From assembly GCF_040412425.1 (NCBI RefSeq), contig NC_089749.1, positions 36,962,070-37,026,069 of the forward strand: a stretch of DNA of 64,000 nucleotides, read 5' to 3'. Under the pieces are notes generated by a model. That model saw nothing but the letters and a program-made list of their open reading frames with translations. It did no database searches and had not been told where the DNA came from. Origin of the DNA: Macrobrachium rosenbergii (lineage: Eukaryota > Arthropoda > Malacostraca > Decapoda > Palaemonidae). A program made the position numbers and the translations under genes. Shown in pieces: positions 54,099 to 64,000 of the stretch (position 1 is the first letter of the stretch; each line of letters starts with the position of its first letter).

Positions 54099-55314
54099 CT
54101 AATTCATCAGAACTATCTTTAATATTTCTATGGTGCTTGTATTGTCTTCTAGTGATTCTATTTCTCTTAAAATCTCAAATGAATTTGAGCAAAGATTTGT
54201 ATACATTTCTTGGACCTTTGCTATATTGGTTTCTTCTTGCAAAGTGGTTATTTTTCTTTGAGACTGATCTACCAGGGTTTTGTTATTCTTATTTATTGAC
54301 ACTTTTGTTTCTTTGTTTGATCTTATTGCTGCAGAAAAAGTTCGTTTCTTAGCGGGATCATGCATTCCTCTAACCTTTAATTCTAATTTGGCCTCTTTTA
54401 TAGGCATTCCTGTCCTTTCCTGAAGTAATTTCAATTCAGTATTGTATATATAATATATACATTCCTTAGATCTTGCATGGTGATTTTGTCCACAGTTCAC
54501 ACATTTTGGTTCACTACACTTCCACTGTGTGGCATGTTTGTCAGATCCACAGTATGCATACAGATGTATTATGGCAATTTTTCTTGTATGTCCATACATA
54601 CTACAGTTTTGGCACTGTAGTGGTTTAGGGACATACGGTCTCAGTTCTCTGCTTTGGCCTAAGATTTTTATTTTTAAGGGTAATTCATGGCCTTCAAATT
54701 TTATCTTTGCTATTCTTAGCATTTTTCATTACTCCGTCTACTAGCTATGTTGTAAATTTCGCAAAGTCTTGAATATTGTTGTACCTTTTTTAAGGGAATC
54801 TAGCAATATATTCTTTTCTATTGGTTCATCATTATCAGGGAGTACTATGGTACCCTGGACACTGTTCAAATTGTCATGTTTTTTAATATGTACTTTAACA
54901 TTATCAATATTTTTTATATTTAAGTAATTTTCCGATTGATTTCTTTGTAGTGGTTTTCTATCAACCACATCTGTTCTTTTTACTTGTCTGAATGACATTT
55001 CAGTAGTTGAATGTCGATTCAATAAGAAGTTTTCTAATTTCAATGGTGATATTTTTTTCTCCGTTTCTAATGTTAGAATCTTGACCTTCCACTCCCAAAG
55101 AGGAGTCGAAGTTACATGTCAATGTTGGGTCAAGATACTTGGTTTTTTTTGGCTTGTTTTTCATTGGAGCATAGGGCTCCAGTGTAATTATGTTCGTATT
55201 TTTTTCTGATTTTTCCAGAGAGAGGTCAGAGGAGGTTCCTGCAGTCGTTAACTGTGCCGAATCGCTACCATCAAAGGGTCCAGGGGTACTTAAATCGTTA
55301 ACACAACTTTGCAT
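54099..55314 (-). pseudogene. ORF1 (gag-like) of element F
   Basis: Frames 55,314-55,000, 55,043-54,741 and 54,722-54,099 succeed each other with shifts. The last contains a run of three CCHC-type knuckles: CQNCSMYGHTRK..., CGSDKHATQWKCSEP and CVNCGQNHHARSKEC, the pattern of I-type ORF1 proteins; the first knuckle has lost its final Cys. The N-terminal part is Ser/Thr-rich. The region after it (53,530-54,098) holds the ORF1 tail and inter-ORF spacer in damaged frames. Confidence 0.82.
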
Positions 55315-55319
55315 TAAGA

Positions 55320-55932
55320 CAAGTAAATTGGAGAAAAAAATTAAAAAAGGTAAATAAACCTGACAACCTTAAAAGATATCATCAGCCTTTCATGGGGTTT
55401 ATTCTTCCGCCAATGGCACAAGTGAGAACCGACTCCCCAAATGTCCGCATCCCTACCCTACCCCAAAGGGGATGGCACAACATGATTAGAGTGGCTCAAG
55501 TGTAAGCCAACCCGCTTGATAGGACTGAGAGCATTACTAGAATACAATCATCCCCACCCTAATCACATTATGGGCAAACCGGACAGAATGCCGAGAGTCC
55601 TATTCCCAGAACTAGACCCCCCTGGAATCCGTGGTCCAGTCCCGTAGAATAGTTCCGCCTGAAACTTCAGGTCCGAACATTATCGGGCAGTTGATGGTCC
55701 TGCCACGGTTCTCACTATTTAGCTTCGGATATAAACCCAATCCCAGCTATGATACCTTTTCCTATTTACCAGGTCCAAGAAATTTGAACGAAAGTGAAAA
55801 TATCCACGCCATTTAAATCGAAAGGTTTGTAGGTGATCCGTCAGGGCCCGGGCTCTTATTCTTCGTAAGAACGAAGAAGAGAAGCCAGGGCCCCTTACCC
55901 CCTCACCACGTGAAGGAACCTACTTCGAGGGG
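55320..55932 (-). promoter_or_regulatory. 5' leader (internal promoter region) of element F
   Basis: Upstream of ORF1, about 610 bp aligned by eye with the leader of H. It contains a strong hairpin near the 5' end (TTCTTCGT-AAGA-ACGAAGAA, with flanking GGGCTC/GAGAAGCC and GGGCCC pairing, about 55,845-55,895) and the small hairpin at 55,658-55,671. I-type elements carry their promoter in this leader; the exact signals are not identified. Confidence 0.6.
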
Positions 55933-55985
55933 TGTGGACAGTCAAACCCAATTAAAGGTGCAACATGTCAACTAGAGGGGGGGAG
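55933..55985 (+). other. Target duplication (right copy) and 3' end of element A internal region
   Basis: TGTGGACAGTC, then about 30 bp, then the purine tract GAGGGGGGGAGT next to the LTR. Confidence 0.75.
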
Positions 55986-57360
55986 TTACTACGAAGGGAC
56001 ACCCTTCCCAAGCTAACTCTCCCACCTAGCTTCACAGAAGTAAATAACATAAAATATAAACCTTTATGCTTGTAAGAAAAATAACATAAAACAAAACTCC
56101 ATTTTATTCTCCTCGAAGAAACACAGTCGTTTTCATCATATTTCTGACTGACAGGAAGGCTACGGAAAACATTTGTCACTTCTTAATCTCAATCTTATTG
56201 CTCCCTAGACACTCCTTAATCTCCTTCTCTTTGGACCTGCGACTGCCTGAATACCTCTGTTTCCAGGAACGAAGCCATTTGGAGACAAATCCCTGCTGTA
56301 GGCTAAGATGAGCCAGTAGAGAAGATTAACTCGAAGGGAGAATTCAAGGGCCCTTAGCACTGACCATGTGGCCCTCTGCCCTGCCATGTGGTGACTGGGT
56401 CAAAGAAAGCACGCCAACAATCTGCAGGTGCAATCATAGAAAATGGAGAGTCAAGAAAGAGTCGGAAGTTAATCCTCCAAAGGTCAGATAAGGAGCGATG
56501 CAATCTGAAGACAAACAGAATCATCTTGGCTGCGGTACCCAAAAGCAGCTTCCCCTTCGTCCCCACTCCTACAGGGCCATATTCCCGACATGTGGCTTTC
56601 TTGCTCAAGCCCAAGTTTTCTTACCAGTGAATGGCCCCCTTAATTCCTCCTCCATTCTTATCTACAGTGACGACATCACCCCAACAAAAGTAACATACCC
56701 TGATCAGAGGTACTTTTTAACCAGTCACGAACTTATTCTTTTACTGAATTTTCCGTTTCATCTTCGAAGCCAAAATTTCCGTGCTAGACCTGACCTCATC
56801 ATTTCAGTGCATTAATTTACTCGTAAGTGTTTCTGTGTTATAAATCGAGATACCTTGACACCTGCCATGCAATTCTCGACTTTTCTTTGATTACGCTGTC
56901 TCTTTCTGTCACATAAACTTGTGCATTCTCCATTGAAGATGGAGACGCTTGCTGTGGAATCTTCCCTTTGAATGTGCCCTGCTTGCTGTGATCCCAACCA
57001 CGGCCATTTAACTCTATAGTGCTATTAAAGTGGACTTCTTTGACATTCTTCAATTATTATTTGTTAACGTAATTTAGTTATTTAGCAGAATCTTGTTTCC
57101 CCGCCTCAGTTAATTCCCGTTCTTCCGATTTTGTTGTTAATGTAAATATAAGTGAATTTAAAGTGAACCTAAGTGTTTATCTGCAACTTCCCCTATTGAG
57201 TAACAGCCTTCAGCTCAATTTCTTTTCTGTTATGGTTGCCTGCTCCCAAAGTAGTAATCAGATACTATAGATTTTCCCATGGCAAGAGAAGTATTCTCTC
57301 AGAAAAGGCATAAAGGTAATTTCCCTGCTCAGAATGAAATCTCCCTCACAGGCAAAAACC

Positions 57361-57364
<4 letters not shown>
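55986..57364 (+). repeat. 3' LTR of element A
   Basis: Collinear with 17,040-18,414 over its full length, starting directly after the purine tract. It ends GGCAAAAACCATAA at the edge of a long (AT)n array. Confidence 0.87.
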
Positions 57365-57864
<500 letters not shown>

Positions 57865-58258
57865 GTATCACCCATTACCACAGGTGAAAAATAAGAAACG
57901 GGTGTAGGTCCTGACCAGTTTCGACTTTATTTCAAGCCATTGACGAAGGACTGATACAGAGTGTGAGAAGTCACAAATATATATACTACAAGAACAGTAC
58001 TGACGAACATACACAATCGTTAGAGGCTCCATATCCCCACTCAGGCCGGTGTCGAGGTAGGAGTGGCCTTAAACTCATTTGGCTAAAAATCACAATAGAC
58101 TCTCAGGGGACATTGCTGATAAACAGACCATACCCCACCTCAGATCCACACCTGACAGGTGTCATGGAGGCGGAGTTTGGAAACTCATTAACCTTACTAC
58201 CCTCGTACTGTGTTTACAAATATGATAATCCTATTTTCATATATCTCTACTGCCTACC

Positions 58259-59943
58259 TTAAAGTTTAAACAATTTACAAATTTCTTTTGATATTAAAGG
58301 ATCAAGTTTATACATCCCTTGACTGATATTCATATTATGGTTGTAACTTTCTTTTATGAAGCTAGATTCAATGATGTTCCTTTCCAGTGCATTATTAGAA
58401 TATACAATCCTTTTGCCCTTCCCAGTTGATAGCATGATTGTTCTCACTAACATGTACAAATATACCACTGTTCCTTGTGCATATCTCACACATTTCTTAT
58501 GTTGTTCAATTCTTTTTCCAGTGCTTTCCCGGTTTGGCCAATATAAAAGTTGTCACAAGACTTACACGGAATTTTATATACACACCCTTTTAATATTGTC
58601 TGGGGAGTTCTTGATAAGTACATTTTCATTGTTGTATTGTTCTTAAATGCGACATTAACACCAAAATTCTTAAGAAGATGAGGGATATCTTTCATACTAT
58701 TATTATAAGGCAGAACAAGCAAATTTTTGTGTTGTAAGGTTCTTTCTGGTTTTGATACATAGCCTTTTTGCCGCTTCATATGCACTGTTTAATACACTAT
58801 CAGGATATTTCAATTTTTGCCTGCATTCCTAATCTTATCTATTTCATCATCAATATATTCAGGGCTACATACCTGTAATGCTCTTAAAAACATAGATGAA
58901 AACACTGACTTTTTAACCTTATTGCTTTGTCCACAATAGAAATGCACATAGGAAGAAATGTTAGTGGGTTTTCTATACACACTATATTTAAACTCCTACT
59001 ATTTCTTCGTATGAGGACATCCAGAAACGGTAAGCACCCATCATTTTCCATTTCCATCGTGAATTTAATTGATGGTACTAATTGATTTAACTTAGCAAAA
59101 AGTTTTTTACATCTTGGTTCCTGGCCATACACAAATTATGTCGTCAACATACCTAAACCATGTTACATTACGTGGGATTATGTTGTTTAATATCTTCTTT
59201 CAAAAAATTCCATATATAAGTTACTTAACACTGGGGATAGAGGTTTCCCATTGCCATACCAAAATTTTGTGAGTAAATTTACCATTAAATTCAAATTTAC
59301 AATCTTTTACACATAATTTAATCAGTTCAATTAAAGTACTTTTAGAAAATGGGATATCCAGCTGTGTGTTCTCTAACAATTCAGATAAAAACGCCATCAG
59401 ATCATCTATTGGCACCTTTGTGAATAGTGATACAACATCAAAACTTACAAGCCTGGATTCACTATTAATCTCACACTATTTAGTTTATTTATCAGGTCCA
59501 CATTATTCTTGATATTTGCATTTGAGATGGTACCTACTAATGGGTTGAGAATATCTATCTAAGTACTTCCTGCCAGCTTGTATGATGCGGAACCAACTGA
59601 ACTGATAATTGGCCTGGCAGGAAAGTTTGCTTTGTGAGTTTTTATTGTACCATACATGTATGGTAGATGGAGAGGTCACACACAACTTCTTTATAAGGCT
59701 TTCGTTACCTTTTAACAGGTTTTTCACTTTCTTATTGAAACCACTATTCACATTGTCTATCGGGTTCTTATTTAATTCTTTATATGTGTTATCATCACCT
59801 AAAAGATTTTGCATTTTTTCTATATATTCACTTTTATTTAAAATTACAAGGGCGCCTGATTTATCTGCTTTTGTCATGTGTATATTTTTATCTTTTTTCA
59901 GTTCATTAATAGCAACCATAAATCTTTTGGGGACGTTTGTGGA
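58259..59943 (-). pseudogene. Penelope-like polyprotein, 5'-truncated minus copy
   Basis: From 59,943 downwards: MVAINELKKDKNIHMTKADK, ADKSGALVILNKSEYIEKMQ (start of reverse transcriptase), VSFDVVSLFTKVP readings at 59,420-59,440, LPFLDVLIRRN near 59,030, then IPCKSCDNFYIGQTGKALEK (GIY-YIG nuclease, about 58,500-58,580) and the end KLDPLISKEICKLFKL with a stop at 58,259. The N-terminal region present in the + copy is absent; the junction with the terminal unit is at about 59,943. Frameshifts differ from those of the + copy. Confidence 0.85.
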
Positions 59944-60140
59944 GCCTCTAACGGTTGTGTATGTTCGTCAGTACTGTTCTTGTAGTATATATGTTTGTGA
60001 CTTCTCACACTCTGTATCAGTCCTTCGTCAATGGCTTGGAAATAAAGTCGAAACCGGTCAGGACCTACACCCCGTTTCTTATTTTTCACCTGTGGCAATG
60101 TGTGATAAATGAATCACGTACAAAAGTGATAATAATCATC
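59942..60140 (+). repeat. Penelope-like terminal unit (pLTR), middle copy
   Basis: Matches 62,714-62,914 in direct orientation and 57,868-58,033 in inverted orientation. Contains AATAAA within GGAAATAAAGTCGAAACC. Confidence 0.85.
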
Positions 60141-62482
60141 AATGGATACCACGCGCTCCTTCCGATCTTTCTGTGTTCTTTTCCCCATCTTGAATATGCC
60201 GTCAGAGAATTTGCCGACGCCCTCACTCAAGCTCATACCAACAAGGAACACCTGCGGTTTTACGTGAATGTCGGGATACCAAGATCGTTCATAACCAATT
60301 CCTTGCTGAAATTAGAAGACCAACCCTTCGGTGAAATACAACGCCATATTGGAAAAACATATCAACATCAAAACATTGGAAACCAAAAAGAATTTTGAAG
60401 ATCTCACGAGGAAAAGACGACATTTTGAAGCCTCAATACCACCAGATTGGAGAGATTCCTCCGTGAATATTGTCATGTGAAGATGAGGAATCAAATGTAT
60501 CGGAAACTGAAACGGAAACACGATAATAAAATGAAACTGTTGATTGAAAGAAGCCCTTGGACCAACAACGCCAATCATGAATGTGTCGCCAACTTATCAA
60601 ACAAACAGCTGGATAGAAATGTAACTAGTGCCTTAGGCTACGGTTTAAACTTTGCTTTATCTCCTGGCGGAAGGAACAGTGTGGAAATAACTAAAGGACT
60701 GTGTAATTTGGAAAATATAGTGATTTAACGAATGAAGAAGTGAACATGGTTAAGGGAGTGATTTATGGAAGTATGAAAAAATCAGACACCACAAACGTCC
60801 CCAAAAGATTTATGGTTGCTATTAATGAACTGAAAAAGATAAAAATATACACATGACAAAAAGCAGATAAATCAGGCGCCCTTGTAATTTTAAATAAAAG
60901 TGAATATATAGAAAAAATGCAAAATCTTTTAGGTGATGATAACACATATAAAGAATTAAATAAGAACCCGATAGACAATGTGAATAGCGGTTTCAATAAG
61001 AAAGTGAAAAACCTGTTAAAAGGTAACGAAAGCCTTATAAAGAAGTTGTGTGTGACCTCTCCATCGCTACCATACATGTATGGTACAATAAAACTCACAA
61101 AGCAAACTTTCCTGCCAGGCCAATTATCAGTTCAGTTGGTTCCGCATCATACAAGCTTGATTAGCGAAGTATTTAGTAGATATTCTCAACCCATTAGCAG
61201 GTACCATCTCAAATGCAAATATCAAGAATAATGTGGACCTGATAAATAAACTAAATAGTGTAGAGATTAATAGTGAATCCAGGCTTTGTAAGTTTTGATG
61301 TTGTATCACTATTCACAAAGGTGCCAATAGATGATCTGATGGCGTTTTTATCTGAATTGTTAGAGAACACACAGCTGGATATCCCATTTTCTAAAAGTAC
61401 TTTAATTGAACTGATTAAATTATGTGTAAAAGATTGTAAATTTGAATTTAATGGTAAATTTTACTCACAAAATTTTGGTATGGCAATGGGAAACCCTCTA
61501 TCCCCAGTGTTAAGTAACTTATATATGGAATTTTTGAAAAGAAGATATTAAACAACATAATCCCACGTAATGTAACATGGTTTAGGTATGTTGACGACAT
61601 AATTTGTGTATGGCCAGGAAACCAAGATGTAAAAACTTTTTGCTAAGTTAAATCAATTAGTACCATCAATTAAATTCACGATGGAAATGGAAAATGATGG
61701 GTGCTTACCGTTTCTGGATGTCCTCATACGAAGAAATAGTAGTGGGTTTAAATATAGTGTGTATAGAAAACCCACTAACATTTCTTCCTATGTGCATTTC
61801 TATTGTGGACAAAGCAATAAGGTTAAAAAGTCAGTGTTTTCATCTATGTTTTTAAGAGCATTACGGGTATGTAGCCCTGAATATATTGATGATGAAATAG
61901 ATAAGATTAGGAATGCAGGCAAAAAAATTGAAATATCCTGATAGTGTATTAAACAGTGCATATGAAGTGGCAAAAAGACTATGTATCAAAACCAGAAAGA
62001 ACCTTACAACACAAAAATTTGCTTGTTCTGCCTTATAATAATAGTATGAAAGATATCCCTCATCTTCTTAAGAATTTTGGTGTTAATGTCGCATTTAAGA
62101 ACAATACAACAATGAAAAATGTACTTATCAAGAACTCCCAGACAATATTAAAGGGTGTGTATATAAAATTCCGTGTAAGTCTTGTGACAACTTTTATATT
62201 GGCCAAACTGGGAAAGCACTGGAAAAAAGAATTGAACAACATAAGAAATGTGTGAGATATGCACAAGGGAACAGTGGTATATTTGTACCTGTTAGTGAGA
62301 ACAATCATGCTATCAACTGGGAAGGGGCAAAAAGGCTTGTATATTCTAATAATGCACTGAAAGGAACATCATTGAATCTAGCTTCATAAAAGAAAGTTAC
62401 AACCATAATATGAATATCAGTCAAGGGATGTATAAACTTGATCCTTTAATATCAAAAGAAATTTGTAAATTGTTTAAACTTT
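60141..62482 (+). pseudogene. Penelope-like polyprotein, fuller + copy (reverse transcriptase and GIY-YIG endonuclease)
   Basis: N-terminal region 60,150-60,728 with VANLSNKQLDRNVTSALGYG then LNFALSP, the conserved Penelope N-terminal block. Reverse transcriptase: KADKSGALVILNKSEYI (60,860s), a shifted core, SFDVVSLFTKVPIDDL (61,290), MAMGNPLSPVLSNLYMEF (61,480), a WFRYVDDI reading at 61,579-61,602 in another frame, LPFLDVLIRRN and YRKPTNISSYVHFYCGQ (61,690-61,810). GIY-YIG nuclease: NFYIGQTGKALEKRIEQH-type reading near 62,190-62,240, ending FKL at 62,482. Several one-base shifts interrupt it. Such elements reverse-transcribe RNA and use the nuclease to open DNA. Confidence 0.85.
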
Positions 62483-62914
62483 AAGGTAGGCAGTAGAGAT
62501 ATATGAAAATAGGATTATCATATTTGTAAACACAGTACGAGGGTAGTAAGGTTAATGAGTTTCCAAACCTGCCTCCATGACACCTGTCAGTGTGGATCTG
62601 AGGTGGGGTATGGTCTGTTTATCAGCAATGTCCCCTGAGAGTCTATTGTGATTTTTAGCCAAATGAGTTTTAAAGGGCCACCCTACCTCGACACCGGCCT
62701 GAGTGGGGATATGGAGCCATCTAACGGTTGTGTATGTTGTCAGTACTGTTCTTGTAGTATATATGTTTGTGACTTCTCACACTCTGTATCAGTCCTTCTC
62801 AAATGGCTTGGAAATAAAGTCGAAACCGGTCAGGACCTACACCCCTGTTTCTTATTTTTCACCTGTGGTAATGTGTGATAAAATGAATCACGTACAAAAA
62901 GTGATAATAATCAT
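62483..62914 (+). repeat. 3' untranslated region and terminal unit of the Penelope-like + copy
   Basis: The 3' untranslated part (62,483-62,713) is the reverse complement of 58,030-58,258. The terminal unit follows and ends GATAATAATCATG at the start of the next microsatellite. Confidence 0.8.
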
Positions 62915-63440
<526 letters not shown>

Positions 63441-63900
63441 CAGTATATATAATGTTGGAATTTCTCCTTGTTTAAGGTATCTTCTAAAATGATTTAGGGA
63501 CTGGTTGACCTAGTAATTCATACATTAGGTTAGGCTTCTCTCAGATACATCTCTTCAGAATGCAAAGTTCATATCACAACTTTTATCATAATCAAGTGGA
63601 TCTTGTCGCTTGCAGAAATTAATCCATATGTTTCTGGTTGTTTTGGTAGATTATGGAATGAAATGCTTTCTTTCTGTCGATACTGGACAAACATCCAAAT
63701 ACAATGCAAACTCATGGTCTTTTATAGTCACAGTCAGAAATCTGACCTCATAATTAAATCTATATATAATGATAGAAATGTAAAAACCAAAAATAATGCA
63801 AGAGTATTTCTTGCTGATCTCTTCAAGGACTTGTTTGAAGATATATGGTCTCTGTTTATTCTTGCTCTTTAAGGTGTTTCCAATGCAGCTGCACTCAAAC
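63441..63900. other. Unassigned sequence
   Basis: An 89-codon + strand frame (63,603-63,872) has no domain I recognise. Confidence 0.4.
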
Positions 63901-63901
63901 G

Positions 63902-63979
<78 letters not shown>
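63901..63979. repeat. (AT)n microsatellite
   Basis: AT run with one GTAT interruption near its start. The window ends 21 bp later. Confidence 0.96.
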
Positions 63980-63981
<2 letters not shown>

Positions 63982-64000
63982 CATCAACATTGAGACTGAT

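Larger units (their letters stand above)
49417..55932 (-). mobile_element. Element F: full-length I-type non-LTR retrotransposon
   Basis: 6.5 kb on the minus strand with an 11-bp target duplication, a 3' tail of TAA units (TTATTATTATTATT on the + strand, 49,419-49,432), a 5' leader of about 610 bp, ORF1 and ORF2 with endonuclease, reverse transcriptase and RNase H. TAA-repeat tails and an RNase H domain are known features of the I clade. The leader matches element H. It lies in the 3' untranslated region of element A. Both ends are complete, but the frames have acquired stops and shifts. Confidence 0.9.
57868..62914. mobile_element. Penelope-like retroelement: inverted pair with three terminal units
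   Basis: 57,868-59,943 is a near-perfect reverse complement of 60,788-62,914. A terminal unit of about 200 bp (GAGCC...TAACGGTTGTGTATG...GTCGAAACCGGTCAGGACC...TCACCTGTGG) occurs inverted at 57,868-58,033 and directly at 59,942-60,140 and 62,714-62,914. The fuller + copy is thus flanked by two direct terminal units (the pLTR arrangement), and a 5'-truncated copy lies upstream in opposite orientation. Penelope elements are known for this mixed tandem or inverted organisation. Both ends abut AT microsatellites. Confidence 0.87.

Noticed and set aside
59942..60140. Possible hammerhead ribozyme in the Penelope-like terminal unit
   Set aside because: Such ribozymes are known in Penelope-like elements and a GAAAC is present, but I could not find the CUGANGA core on either strand.
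63603..63872. 89-codon frame as a host exon
   Set aside because: No domain and no convincing splice context.

Overview
The window looks like intergenic, repeat-saturated DNA from a large invertebrate genome, most likely a decapod crustacean of the penaeid-shrimp type. The reasons are the very long (AT)n arrays plus (AC)n and (AG)n arrays, the Ty3-type, I-type and Penelope-type retroelements, and the absence of any convincing host gene, tRNA or rRNA. The organism assignment is an inference. Nearly all long open frames are either microsatellite translations (Tyr-Ile repeats) or pieces of retroelement polyproteins.

Left part (1-17,039): AT-rich sequence with many microsatellites, two copies of a tRNA-like SINE family (about 4,550 and 15,630), a hairpin at 4,857-4,974, and a decayed I-type non-LTR retrotransposon, element H (about 6,650-12,135, + strand).

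Centre (17,040-57,364): one nested stack of retroelements. Element A, a Ty3-type LTR element with 1.38-kb LTRs, spans the block. It is split by element C (21,787-46,205, minus strand; 5-bp target duplication) and by element F, an I-type non-LTR element (49,417-55,932, minus strand; 11-bp target duplication). C is split inside its gag by element B (22,584-44,838, + strand; 4-bp duplication). B contains a minus-strand Ty3-type element D (22,726 to about 27,200) inside its 5' LTR, a complete LTR element E (28,406-35,305, + strand) sitting in an (AT)n tract, and a Penelope-like inverted pair (36,826-40,510). A and E carry integrase upstream of reverse transcriptase, the reverse of the usual Ty3 order and the arrangement known from Gmr1-like elements. 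B and D have the usual order.

Right part (57,365-64,000): long (AT)n arrays surrounding a Penelope-like retroelement with a GIY-YIG endonuclease. It is present as a fuller + copy and a 5'-truncated minus copy in head-to-head inversion, with a shared terminal unit present three times.

All retroelement genes carry stops or frameshifts, so none is called as an intact gene. The genes do not form a pathway; the layout records successive insertions: A first, then C and F into A, B into C, and D, E and probably the Penelope-like pair into B.
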